From assembly GCA_002711995.1 (NCBI GenBank), contig PASN01000019.1, positions 124,001-188,000 on the forward strand: DNA of 64,000 nucleotides. Direction: 5' to 3'. Positions within the stretch are counted from its first letter, which is position 1. The number at the start of each line of letters is the position of its first letter. This stretch comes from Halobacteriovoraceae bacterium (lineage in GTDB: Bacteria; Bdellovibrionota; Bacteriovoracia; Bacteriovoracales; Bacteriovoracaceae). Shown piece by piece: positions 45,601 through 53,700 of this stretch. A program made the position numbers and the translations under genes. The notes beneath the pieces were generated by a model. The model was not told the DNA's origin. It searched no databases and saw only the letters and a program-made list of their open reading frames with translations.

Positions 45601-47774
45601 ATCCTAACTCTATCAATACATTAAGTGTAGCAGGCGAGGCTACCGAAACCTCCAGTCCTGAAATCTTATGGCAAGCGCCAGCTGACAACTGCGCCCTCAG
45701 ATTCTATGAGATGGCCATCGGAACTGCGCCTGGGCTTGACGATGTCTCTATTGGGTTTAAGGCCGTTGGCAACACATTAAGTTACACTGCCATATCAGGC
45801 CTGAATGGCTTTAATCTATCACTTTCTAGTGGTGTCGATTATTACACGTCCGTAAGGGCCGTGGACTATGCTGGGAATCGATCTGAAGTCACAGTCTCCA
45901 ATCCTTGGCAAGTGGCAGAGCTACAGTCAAGTCTACCTGAGCTTATTGCTCACTTAGACTCCTCAGTCACAAGCACTGTCTTGGACACTTTTGGAAATGA
46001 TCCAGACTCGGCCGCGTTTGATAACTCCGTACAAGAGTGGAATGACATTTCCACTCTAGGTGACACTCATACCTTTTTTGCTCAACAAGCTTCAGAGAGG
46101 CCTTATTACACAGATGGGAGTGTATTCTTTAACGGCTCCTCACACGGGCTTGTGGCACAGTCCCATCCGGATCTAGATCAATCCATTATTGATCAGAAAT
46201 CGATATCAATTTCCTTTAGAACTGAAAACAATGTTTATGAAACACAGACCTTGTTTGAGCTAGGAGGTAGAAGAAGAGGGCTTAATATCTATATTTCTGA
46301 AGGTGTTCTTCGGTGTGGGGTCTGGAACATAAGAAATGATGGCGATGGTGCTCAGCCCTTTGTTGGAATATCTTCAGCTATTGAGAAGAACAAGGCCTAC
46401 GCTGTTACCATAAACTACCACTTCAGCAATTCTGATGGTTATGGTGGTTTTGATTGTCACCTTAATGGAGTAAAGGTTGGCTCCGCCATTTCCTCAAGTA
46501 GAATTCATCCTGATGAAGCAGGTGTGGGGATTGGCATGAAGGTCAATGGCACACACTTCCATACTGGAAAGTCTCGTGGAAATGGAAGTTATTTCAGAGG
46601 TGAGATCCATGAGTTCATGATGACAAACCAGTCTCTTAATGACCCAGAGATTGAGTATGTGCATGCCTACATGATGGGAAAGTGGGGACAAGATGACCTT
46701 TCCAGGCCAAACAACTTAGCAATTTTTAACAACTCATTGGTAGATAGAGCTGCAACTGCAAGTTGGCAACCCATTGATCCAAATCTCTTTACCACTTCAT
46801 ACTACGAGGTTGCTATTGGTCAAACTCCAGGAGGGACTGAGAACTTATACTGGAAAAATATTGGTCAGGTATTAAGTTATCAGGTTATTGACGGTATTGA
46901 CGGGGTTGCATTAAAACTTGAAAAGGGGATTGAGTACTATCTATCCATTAGGGCGGTTGACGAACTTGGGAATGTTTCCCATAAAGCTATAAGTGATCCC
47001 TGGAGAATCTTTGACTTTATGAGGGACATCCCAAATTTAGTCTTAAATCTCTCCTCAAATGATTTAATGAGTGTTTATGATCGGGACGGAAATACGCCAA
47101 CTCAAGGCGACTTTCTCGAAGAAGTTCAAATGTGGGGGGACACTTCTGGTTTTGATAACCATTTTTACTCGGACTCCAAAAGGAGACCAGGGTTTGATCT
47201 CTCAAATTCAAAAGTTATTTTCAATGGAAGAAACCACCTAATTGCAAATGACTCACCAGAACTTAACACCATGCCAACAGTTGAAAAGAGCGTGACCGTT
47301 AACTTCGAAGTTTTTGATGACGTCAATTCAAAGCAGGTTTTATTTGAACAGGGCGATGTGGATAGAGGGCTGATTATATACCTTCATGAAGGAAAAGCGC
47401 ATTGTGGTTTTTGGAATATAACTGATGGTGGAGATGGACAACAGCCTTATGTTGGACTTAGCGCCAATGTTGTCGCCTTTAGTGTGAATGTGGTCACGTT
47501 AGCTTTCTCTTATCAGGGACCGGAGTCAGACTCCATTCTGGAATGCTCTATTAATGGACAGAGAATGGGGACTGCAAATATCTCTTCAAGGCTGTTTCCA
47601 CATGATGGTGCTGGCTCCATTGGAGGGATAGATAACGGCACGCATTTCCAAAATGGACCAAATGGGCGTGGAGCTGGAAAAAAGTTTGAAGGTAAAATAA
47701 GCGATGTAATTATTAATAACTCGTTTACAGGCCATGCCACGGTTCAAGGTTTGCACAACTACCTTTTAAAGTAA
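39666..47774 (+). CDS. Giant GLUG/LamG-type surface lipoprotein, 2702 residues
   Basis: Starts at TTG (39666) with GGGAG 9 nt upstream; signal peptide with lipobox LVSSC (C21). Two tandem ~800-residue halves (about 45-805 and 852-1600) each hold a Cys-containing Ig-like lead-in, a D-G-N-G β-helix start and many GLUG motifs (YVGGLVG...), so each probably forms a long β-helix. They are joined by an Asp-rich, thrombospondin-3-like linker (about 815-845). A BIG2-like domain (about 1690-1770), FN3-like segments and two tandem LamG/concanavalin-like domains (about 2090-2340 and 2455-2702) follow. Likely a surface adhesin or carbohydrate-binding protein; the role is inferred. Confidence 0.85.
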   Translation: MNFKHLIKLIQLIALSLVSSCVGEQTSPISPNLDPSINPVFQGIGLNIKSPTTSSKVLDKLFISGECSNYNYPIQISSPSLSKVVYSICQKDFTWAAAIETSEIEAGAFSVRAQIFNTDYTENSNIESVELIKGEQLCFEHNASELFANYKTGGDGDTSPYVICNQEQFSNIRFFPSKSFVLGKNIDFSNKTIEPIAIPFRGVLDGNGFQISNIVVKDLKGNGISVGLFKFAHGATVRNIAIKNALVEGYQRVGILAGDWRGTGTIENIKVQGKVGGVSFIGGLVGLGNTSSALNITNASVEVEVGGNNYVGGLVSYIVTRNGSFNVNNSYILTRVSGIDYVGGIVGRSLEPNFTIQNTERIGNVSSLGKYVGGVAGQIPGGVISNLKNVGVVSSSVSAEDAFVGGVVGESRDLLTVTDVYSTTNINAGGHYVGGLVGKTHSLSLTSSKFRGNIEVLDTKYDSVTKFVGGVAGGISLSSSIEDARSHVSIDSKSQYVGGLVGIMNGQSSTITGSYYKGELSAYTSHIGGIAGVFGGSMLANTFAQAKVVVTNPTPNSYVGLIAGHSSNNAGVHTRLYSKGDIEVVDGIADYVGGLFGYLNGEALSESYFVGDINGPRSKVGGIVGYTKADISKSYAHANLNAKFRYVGSIAGLVHEANISDVFAKGTVQGKGEVGGLVGWHNSFASNLRRGYFIGTISKLAGSIFEDTTFGNIVGLEGVGGFENAFYANTNQFLDHNLTPFIGNNVGDPLTIPQLRNPVYYTNFNFGEDVWAEPSEDFKLPFLMDDYLYASFDWLREINQGFQIPEVFDHNPLELSHSSIFIHDSDVLSDLDQDHLDVIDTNDPPLTVSPDSLAITVEAPSTNSEVVSNLKLVYGECGIPGNRILIGGDFSISSVCQKNHRWAAVLDVKGLPVGTVNFTVHMKSLDGTQNSNIVNKSMIKSDDLCEQEEAIKGTYANSHLGGDGAGRPFKICHAGHFANIAFNHGASFELMNDIDFGGNTISPIQSVFTGSIEGNGHAIKNYIVKKPSAVGAGLFRLVKDASIRNLNIQGANVRGYERVGLLTGSWVGQGTLSNVNAKGAVEGILYTGGLIGLVNSEVDLHLDQVNTEINVKGNGFTGGVIGYVSTLEGSLSARNLDLKNTVTGLNNVGGFIGSSLESNIVFENITQNGNVSGKKENVGGIAGHLRGGSLVNISASGDVSTISNAKEANLGGIVGLVELTTFNLDTAAFNGTVTSGGDNVGGIIGSLIQGSLNNLQSQGQVNVLDQKYNSVRSHVGGLLGHVSESSVLTNSFSSMSVNAKAQYVGGLAGRFAGKDSILTGSFFTGEVYSYTAFAGGIAGFFFGEVLQDSYSTANINIVNPTPNAYVGGLLGYANNWTSDYQRVYSTGNITISGGLADYVGGLIGYFRGGSLSECYANGNIVGARSSVGGLVGLHRGSTRYCYSTGDVDASFRHAGGLVGYLLNGSIQDSFSLSNVVAKAQSGGIVGYANSSEGSISNVYFYGQVQRAVESSEDLSLFGPIIGAEGVANTVGFNSLYALEYDQVGHNDHGDQVSISNAGDSATYPGLDFVSEGAWRMPNTGYELPGQLGEYTYPIHDWLGEGQIVQTYSVGGIVEGLNYGQIELTLNAQETIQINPGQTNFMFNTQLSSGDAYHVLVSAPGYELIECTVNGGVGNVGTADVTAVQVLCPELETISITPKNLSLGVGEAFQLNASGALSNGVQIDLTREVMWNSDNSSTTILPTGKLSAQNPGSSIIEARLDEFSDSITVNVFAPVAQATNLTWVQISPHNALEVIATWTPSISSNVSGQAVRYYVNGDCSGEPVKSKTLSTSISSDTFIGANLKTYSFNVVSESSDGVLSVSTCSAGMLIQLDPPPGVSEVASSQTWVSGDLPISSPLISWVNPSLSGNYLIKVGLGSTPGSDDIVGHTAIGENNSYVFQNLLGIEECQAFFPTVIVVDENGLESNPATDTIGFRWDNTNPNSINTLSVAGEATETSSPEILWQAPADNCALRFYEMAIGTAPGLDDVSIGFKAVGNTLSYTAISGLNGFNLSLSSGVDYYTSVRAVDYAGNRSEVTVSNPWQVAELQSSLPELIAHLDSSVTSTVLDTFGNDPDSAAFDNSVQEWNDISTLGDTHTFFAQQASERPYYTDGSVFFNGSSHGLVAQSHPDLDQSIIDQKSISISFRTENNVYETQTLFELGGRRRGLNIYISEGVLRCGVWNIRNDGDGAQPFVGISSAIEKNKAYAVTINYHFSNSDGYGGFDCHLNGVKVGSAISSSRIHPDEAGVGIGMKVNGTHFHTGKSRGNGSYFRGEIHEFMMTNQSLNDPEIEYVHAYMMGKWGQDDLSRPNNLAIFNNSLVDRAATASWQPIDPNLFTTSYYEVAIGQTPGGTENLYWKNIGQVLSYQVIDGIDGVALKLEKGIEYYLSIRAVDELGNVSHKAISDPWRIFDFMRDIPNLVLNLSSNDLMSVYDRDGNTPTQGDFLEEVQMWGDTSGFDNHFYSDSKRRPGFDLSNSKVIFNGRNHLIANDSPELNTMPTVEKSVTVNFEVFDDVNSKQVLFEQGDVDRGLIIYLHEGKAHCGFWNITDGGDGQQPYVGLSANVVAFSVNVVTLAFSYQGPESDSILECSINGQRMGTANISSRLFPHDGAGSIGGIDNGTHFQNGPNGRGAGKKFEGKISDVIINNSFTGHATVQGLHNYLLK
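39798..42080 (+). repeat. Giant lipoprotein, GLUG-half copy 1
   Basis: First ~760-residue unit. It shares block order with copy 2: SPTTSSKVLDKL, GECS, SICQKDFTWAA, TGGDGDTSPYVIC, LDGNGFQI, then repeated YVGGLVG coils and a C-terminal DWLRE. Approximate limits; similarity is at protein level. Confidence 0.7.
42222..44475 (+). repeat. Giant lipoprotein, GLUG-half copy 2
   Basis: Second unit: APSTNSEVVSNL, GECG, SVCQKNHRWAA, LGGDGAGRPFKIC, IEGNGHAI, matched GLUG coils in the same order, and a C-terminal DWLGE. The codons have diverged, so the duplication is old. Period about 2.4 kb. Confidence 0.7.
45640..46700 (+). repeat. Giant lipoprotein, FN3-LamG unit copy 1
   Basis: Encodes RFYEMAIGTAPG, VDYYTSVRAVDYAGN, then a LamG-like domain with FNGSSHGLVA, GVWNIRNDGDGAQPFVG and NGTHFHTG. 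Confidence 0.7.
46740..47770 (+). repeat. Giant lipoprotein, FN3-LamG unit copy 2
   Basis: Encodes SYYEVAIGQTPG, IEYYLSIRAVDELGN, then FNGRNHLIA, GFWNITDGGDGQQPYVG and NGTHFQNG, block for block with copy 1. Confidence 0.7.
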
Positions 47775-47800
47775 TTGCGCGGCGGTGCCGATAAATAAGT

Positions 47801-48628
47801 ATGGTAAAGTACTTTATATTTCTTGCAATGCTTTCATTAAGCGCATTCGCTCAAAACGAGACTAAAGAGTATCTTGCGGTTAAAAAAGTAATAGAGAAAA
47901 CTAGAATTCAAGAGTTTGGAGAGTTCGTGGCCAGCATCAAAAAAGGCGCTGTGCCGGAGCCAACAAATCCATATTCACCTGACTCCGCACTATCTCTCAA
48001 AGAAGAATCTTTTTACAAATCTTTTGATCTTTTTAGGTATCAATCGGGCCTCATAAAGCAGCTTATGCACAACTTTGAGACTTCTGAACTCGAAGAAATT
48101 GAGCGCTTTTATAGCAATCCTTTTAATGCAAAAATTCTTACTCACCTAAATACCGATGCCTTTCTAGTTGGCGCATACAAGAGACTTGATCAAGCAAAGT
48201 TGAGCAAGCTTTCAAAAAACAGGGCCAAGCTTCTTCAAAAAGTATTGAACCTTCACAAACTGAACCTTCTTGTTGTCGATCAAAAGAATGAATTGTCAAA
48301 AGAGCTCTATAGAAAAAAGGAGCTTTTAGCGATCCTAGAGACAGCAGACACTACTGAAGTAGGGAGAGACGTGGAAAGGTTGGAAGACATCTATAAGCAA
48401 TTTAGCTTCTACACTTTAAAATATCTTGGAAACAAGTTTGAAGACTATCAAGACACTGAACTTAAAGAAATCGCTAGGATTATGACAAGTAAACCGGTTC
48501 AAAAGGCTGCACAGTTAATTGTCTCTTATCATTACTATTTCCTTAAAAATGCCAAAAGAGAATTTGATCGAACATACGTTCCTGATAAGGATATCAAGCT
48601 GAAACAAGACCAGCTTTATATTAAATAA
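47801..48628 (+). CDS. Exported DUF2059-like protein
   Basis: 275 residues with a signal peptide (KYFIFLAMLSLSAFAQ). The helical mature part contains NFETSELEEIERFYSNPFNAKILTHL and, later, FEDYQDTELKEIARIMTSKPVQKAAQ, which look like two diverged DUF2059 helical hairpins. The family match is by pattern only. Function unknown; probably periplasmic. It starts 26 nt after the giant gene with no clear ribosome site and may be co-transcribed. Confidence 0.65.
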   Translation: MVKYFIFLAMLSLSAFAQNETKEYLAVKKVIEKTRIQEFGEFVASIKKGAVPEPTNPYSPDSALSLKEESFYKSFDLFRYQSGLIKQLMHNFETSELEEIERFYSNPFNAKILTHLNTDAFLVGAYKRLDQAKLSKLSKNRAKLLQKVLNLHKLNLLVVDQKNELSKELYRKKELLAILETADTTEVGRDVERLEDIYKQFSFYTLKYLGNKFEDYQDTELKEIARIMTSKPVQKAAQLIVSYHYYFLKNAKREFDRTYVPDKDIKLKQDQLYIK

Positions 48629-48729
48629 CATGTGAATTCAGTTAGTTAAACGGCCGTTAAGATCTTAACACTCCTATAAATTTTTCTTTGAGTCCTAGTG
48701 GATTTAGTTACCTAAGTTAAACTAAATTC

Positions 48730-49590
48730 ATGAAATATTTAATAAACTCCATCCAGATCCTTACCTTCCTTCTTATTAGTGCCAATGCTCAGGCCAATTT
48801 CTTAACGGACTTATTCGTTAAGGAGAGAAATCTTTATTCTGATGCAAAGAAAACTAGATATGCAAAAAGGGATGTGCCAGTAATCAAAGTGGCATTAATA
48901 GGCTATGGAACAACATCTACCAAAGAGGATCTTGAGAGAATCGCGCCAAAGCTTGTTGAAAAGTTTTCAATAGCAACCGCAGGCGAAATTGAACTCGATG
49001 TAAAACATATCGATAGCTATGACTTTCTTAATTACAAAGTTGGAAAGCTCTCTCTTGAAGGGATCAACGACCGTGAAAGATTAAAAAGGATTAGCTATTC
49101 TTATGATAAAAGAGTTGTTGAAACAATTACTAGAGAGGCCTATAAAGCGATGAAGGCCAATACTGAAAAAAAGGTCATGGAAGAAGTGGATCTTATGCTG
49201 TTGGTGACGGGAGCTCAATTTGAAGGTCTTGGAATACAGTATGGAAGGTTTGCAATAGTAGAGCATCCAAGAGAAATCGCTTTTGAAGTTCCCAATGGCA
49301 ATAAGGTTAAATTTCTTTCTGATGAAATGATTGTCAGTGAACTGATACATGAAGTTGGACATTCAATGGGCATGATGCACGCCGCTCAATGCAACACAAT
49401 TGAGTGTTGTGAGCAATCAGAAAATGCGGATGATATAATGAGCTACTGTAGAGACAGAAAGAAAGTGGAGCACAATGATTTCATATTTGTGTTTGAGCAG
49501 TGTCACTTGAACTTTATACGTGAAAAGTTTAAACCTACCTTGCTTGGAGGTGGAAGTATCGATTTGTCCAAGGCCCCTGAATGTTTATAA
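48730..49590 (+). CDS. Secreted metzincin-type zinc metalloprotease
   Basis: 286 residues with a signal peptide (to AQANF). The zinc site is H207-E208-x-x-H211-x-x-G-x-x-H217 in ELIHEVGHSMGMMHAAQ, followed by a Met-turn-like DDIMSYC about 25 residues on, which together define metzincins. A Cys-rich loop (CNTIECC) sits between the two. The N-terminal ~190 residues are an archaemetzincin/propeptide-like region that I cannot name. Probably degrades proteins outside the cell or in the periplasm. A 7-bp inverted repeat (TTTAGTT/AACTAAA) lies just before the ATG. Confidence 0.8.
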   Translation: MKYLINSIQILTFLLISANAQANFLTDLFVKERNLYSDAKKTRYAKRDVPVIKVALIGYGTTSTKEDLERIAPKLVEKFSIATAGEIELDVKHIDSYDFLNYKVGKLSLEGINDRERLKRISYSYDKRVVETITREAYKAMKANTEKKVMEEVDLMLLVTGAQFEGLGIQYGRFAIVEHPREIAFEVPNGNKVKFLSDEMIVSELIHEVGHSMGMMHAAQCNTIECCEQSENADDIMSYCRDRKKVEHNDFIFVFEQCHLNFIREKFKPTLLGGGSIDLSKAPECL

Positions 49591-50505
49591 TTTAAAAACC
49601 TTTTGAGCAGTTTGCTTATAAAACTGCTCCTTTAGGGCCTCGTCAATCAGCAAGCTCTCGGTTCTCTTCACCATAGTGGTTTGATTGCTGCCGATTAAAG
49701 GCCAGTCCGTTCCAAACATTATTTTCTTTGGTATTCTCTTTAGCGCCTCGTCTATGATCTCGGCAGGCTGCCAGGAACAATCGCAATATACATTTGAGTA
49801 ATTTTCGCAAAACTCAATTGCTGTCTCAGGATAGTGATAATTCATGTGTGCTAGAACAAATTTTATATTTGGGTATTCTTGAAACCATGGTTCAAAATGT
49901 TTGGCATGGCCCATATCAGGATCTTTATACGCAGGTTGTATATGAATGCAGCCTGTATGAATTATGACTGGAAGCTTAAGCTCATTGGCCTGCTCTAATA
50001 AAAGTCTGTAATGATTGTCTTTGTTCTGTTTACCATCCGCCGCTGCGTGAATTTTTAAGGCGACAGCTCCCTGGTCCACATAATCTCTTAAGACCTTCTT
50101 CGGCTCATTTACAGTGTTAGGAATGTTAACCACAGGTATAAGCCTGTCGTTATTGTTGCACTCTTCTAAAATAAACTCGTTAGGAATCAGTGGAGGGTGG
50201 GCTATGACAATGGATTTATCTATGCCATTCTCGTCCATGCTCTTTATAAGGTCCTCTTTGGAGCAACAAATTGCGACGTTTCCTATTGTGGAGAGCGCAT
50301 GCGCCTTTTCAACAAAGGGCAATGCTTTTTGTGGCAGTTTACGCATGTTGGACGCAGCATCCTGCATCATCATGTTCCACTTTTGTCTAGGTTTAAGCCC
50401 AATGGATTTTAATTTTTTAAAAGGAAGCTTTTGGGTGTCAAAGTCGATCCCAAGCTTTTGGAGTCCATAATCAAGGCCTGGATACATATGTACGTGAGTG
50501 TCAAT
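49585..50505 (-). CDS. Amidohydrolase-2 family TIM-barrel hydrolase, probable ATT start
   Basis: Metal-dependent hydrolase/decarboxylase family. The metal-binding HxH motif (DTHVH) is encoded at 50488-50502, upstream of the only ATG (50487). Within the open frame back to a TAG there is no ATG, GTG or TTG, so I place the start at ATT 50505, with GAGGG 7 nt upstream. Other features: KIHAAADGK, VIIHTGCIH, FVLAHMNYHYPE and the catalytic-type FGTDWPLIG. Substrate unknown. A sequence error at the start codon is the alternative. It overlaps the convergent metalloprotease gene by 6 nt. Confidence 0.75.
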   Translation of the reverse strand: MDTHVHMYPGLDYGLQKLGIDFDTQKLPFKKLKSIGLKPRQKWNMMMQDAASNMRKLPQKALPFVEKAHALSTIGNVAICCSKEDLIKSMDENGIDKSIVIAHPPLIPNEFILEECNNNDRLIPVVNIPNTVNEPKKVLRDYVDQGAVALKIHAAADGKQNKDNHYRLLLEQANELKLPVIIHTGCIHIQPAYKDPDMGHAKHFEPWFQEYPNIKFVLAHMNYHYPETAIEFCENYSNVYCDCSWQPAEIIDEALKRIPKKIMFGTDWPLIGSNQTTMVKRTESLLIDEALKEQFYKQTAQKVFKL

Positions 50506-50567
50506 AATAATTCCCTCATTGTAATGGCGAACTCCATTTTGTACAATCGTATAAAAAGGGGTTAAAT

Positions 50568-50795
50568 ATGAAATTTCTTGTACTCTGCTTTCTTGCTCTA
50601 TCTTGCGCGCACCATACTAAAACTTCACCTGACAAAATTGTCGCAAAGCGCGCAATGTATGACTTTAACTGCGAGCTTGAGGAAGTTACAGTAACTGCTC
50701 ATGCTGATAGTTTTAAAGCGACTGGTTGCAATCAATCGGGAGAGTACGAGGTTCAGTGCTCCATTGGACCTTGCCAGGCGGTAAAGAAAAATTAA
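50568..50795 (+). CDS. Small Cys-containing lipoprotein
   Basis: 75 residues with lipobox LALSC (C13) and AAGGGG 6 nt upstream of the ATG. The mature part has four more Cys (NCELEEV, GCNQSGEYEVQCSIGPCQ) in a short β-rich domain, so two disulfides are likely. No family recognised. It diverges from the amidohydrolase gene and overlaps the sbcC end by 4 nt. Confidence 0.75.
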   Translation: MKFLVLCFLALSCAHHTKTSPDKIVAKRAMYDFNCELEEVTVTAHADSFKATGCNQSGEYEVQCSIGPCQAVKKN

Positions 50796-53700
50796 TTGTA
50801 AACGATCTCGATTTTGCTGTTGCCTAGTTGGTTCTTTTGCAAGTGAATGTTCACTGGAATTCGCTGGGTAAGCTCTTTAACGTGGGAAATTAGACCAATC
50901 TGTTTTCCACGGGTTTCTATATCTTGAAGCATGGCCAAGGCATCTTCCAGAGAGTCTTGGTCTAATGTGCCAAACCCTTCATCTATGAAAAATGAGTCAA
51001 GATCCGCGCTTCCACGTGTTAGTTCCGCCAAGGCCAATGCCATGGCCAAAGAGACCATAAACGTCTCACCACCAGAAAGAGTGCTTACTTTTCTAAGTTC
51101 TTCACCTCGAAACTTATCAATGATGTAAAAGTCAGGTGCAAGCTTACTTGAAGCGCGTTTATGCTGAATAAGGTATCTTCCATCGCAAAGCTTTCCAAGC
51201 TCAATATTTGTCTGTTGAATGAGCACTTTTTCAACCATGGCCAGAATATAGTTTCTAAATTCGTCCTTTCCAATCAGTTGATAAAGCTCCTCCCATTGAG
51301 ACTTTAATTCTTGGGCCTTTTGAAGCTCTTTTTTATGCTCTTTAATTTTTTCTTTGGCCGCATTTTGTCTTGCGAGAATAGTTTTGTACTCTGTGATCCT
51401 TTCCTGAAATTCTGAGAGTGTTTCTTTCGAATGGCCTAAGCTCTCATGAGTTAGATCTTTAGTGATCTTTAAAACTTCTTCGTCACACGGCAGTTCTTGT
51501 TTTTGAATCTCTCCAAGAGGGCCTTCAAGCTCTTCACGAAGCTTTGGCCTGTCACCATTTAGGTGGTCGGTCATTTGCTGCCAATGAATTAGCAGAAGAG
51601 ACTGTTGCTCTTTTAATTGTTCAGAGAAGGTGTGTGCCCTTGAGAAGAGCGCGCTTTTTTCAATTTCTAATGACTTTATGTCATTTTCTATTTTTCTTTT
51701 ATTGAACTCAAAGAGATCCGACTCTTTCTCCAGCTCATTCAAAGTGACTTGAGGATCAGCGCCGCCTGTTATTGCCTTTATCTTTTGATCGAGTGCTTGT
51801 GAATCTTTTATTAAAGACTCAAGGCCTGACTTGTTTTCTTTGATTCTTTGCTCAAAGTCTTTAATCTTTTCAATTGAGTGGAGCTTGCTCTGCTCCGTAG
51901 TGCGCATATCATTTTGCACTTCTTGGGCCTTCTCAACCAAATCAATGAACGCTTTAATTTTTGAAGGGTCATCCAGGCCTGCAACTTTAAAGATTTCCTT
52001 TTCATAGTTTTCAAGATCTTGCTTAAGAGAGCGAAGTCGGTTTGAACTTGCTTCGCCATCAATCTTCAGTTTGTCTAGCCTTTGCCTTAGGGAACTTATC
52101 CGAGAGTTCAGAGAGCGAGTTTTTTCTGCGACAGTGTGCATTCTAGATTGAAGCTCCTGTGCCTTCTCCACATTTTGTTTTACCTGGTTAAAGCTCTCCC
52201 TCAGTTTCTCATCTAGAATAGAAAGGTCTTCCTCTTTCTCAAGTCCTAAAGGCTCGAGTGCGGCGTGATTGGCGCTCAGAAAATGCCCCTTGATAGAAGT
52301 AACTTTCTCTTTAAGTTTTTTTTCGGTTGCTTGGTGAGCTTTCTGGGATGTGCGAACCCTTTCTATAGATTGGAATAATTCGTTTGCCACCTGGTCGAGT
52401 TTTTCGAGATTTGACTCGTACTGAGCTATCTTTTCCTGCTCTGTTTGAATCTCACTAAGGTTCAGGTGAGAAATATCTGTGCTTTCACATACAACACAAA
52501 CATTGTTTTCGATCGACTCTTCTATGCAAATGTGCCTTGCGCCTTCTAGCTTTCTTGCCTTTAAAGCGTCCTTTTGAATTTCTATTTGTTTTTGATTCTC
52601 TAAATCTTTATCCTCAAGGCGCTTTATCTCTTGCGCGTTCTTTGTAAGGGCCTCTTTGGAAGACTCCATCTCCTCACTTATTGAAGACAGCTCCCTATGA
52701 TGAGTCTCAAGTCTTGTGAGAGTGACCTGTAGTTCTGATTGTCTCTTATGCAACTTGTCGGGATCATGAACCTTTAATTGTTCTTGCAAGCTTTTTAAGC
52801 TTTCAACAGCTTCACTTTGTTCAGTTGAAAGGCTTTTAAGCTCGTTTGAGGTTTCTGTATATAATTGTCGGTGGTGGTCGTTTAACTTTTTAGCTCCACC
52901 AAGTTCTGAATGAGCTTTGAGCCAATTGTGGTAGAGGTCTTTGAGCTTTAGGAAGTTGTCAGGTTCAAGTTTCTTGAAAAGGGGACTTGAACTTAGCTCT
53001 GCTAGTTGAGCTTCTTTTTGTTTGAGCTTTTTTGAAAGCTTATCTAGATTGGCCTTCTCATTTTGATGGTTTGAGGTTAGCTTTTCAATAATTTGGGTTT
53101 CTTGGTCTATCTTTCCATTAGTTTGGGCCAGTGTCTTTTTTCCCTCTATGGCTTGGTGAAGCTTTGGGGAAAGCTCTTTTTGTTTTGTTAAAAAAGAATC
53201 ACGCTTCTTATTGAATTCTTCGTGTTCTTTGGATTTGTCGTTTAGAAGTCTGGTTTGTTCTTTCTTTTTATGCTCAAGTTCCTCTATCTTAAACTTTGCC
53301 TCTTTTATCTTTTCATTAAGATGGGAAATGTCCTTAAAGTGGGAGTTGAGCTCATCAAGAAAGTTATGTTTGGCCTTGAGGGTCTTTAGTTCTTCATCAA
53401 GCGTGTTTAGACCTTCCTCTGACACATCATCTAATAGGCCTTGTCCAAGGCCTGAAATTTCGGCCTCTATTTTCTCCACCTGTCCAACAAGTTGGTTGAT
53501 CTTTGAGCGCAGTAAAGGATTTAGCCCTTGGAGTTTCTCACCGTGGTAGAGCTTTTCCAGTATGTCTTTTCTATCTTTAAAACCACTTGTCAGGAACTTT
53601 GCAAATTGGCCTTGATTCAGAATAATTGTTTTACAGAATTGCTCAAAGTTTAAGTGAATCACGTCCTCTGGCGAGATGTCCAAAATATGCTTTTCGCCAC

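Noticed and set aside
48630-48729. TTTAGTT/AACTAAA inverted repeat before the metalloprotease as an operator
   Set aside because: A 7-bp AT-rich repeat close to the start codon is too weak to call a regulator site; mentioned only in the gene entry.
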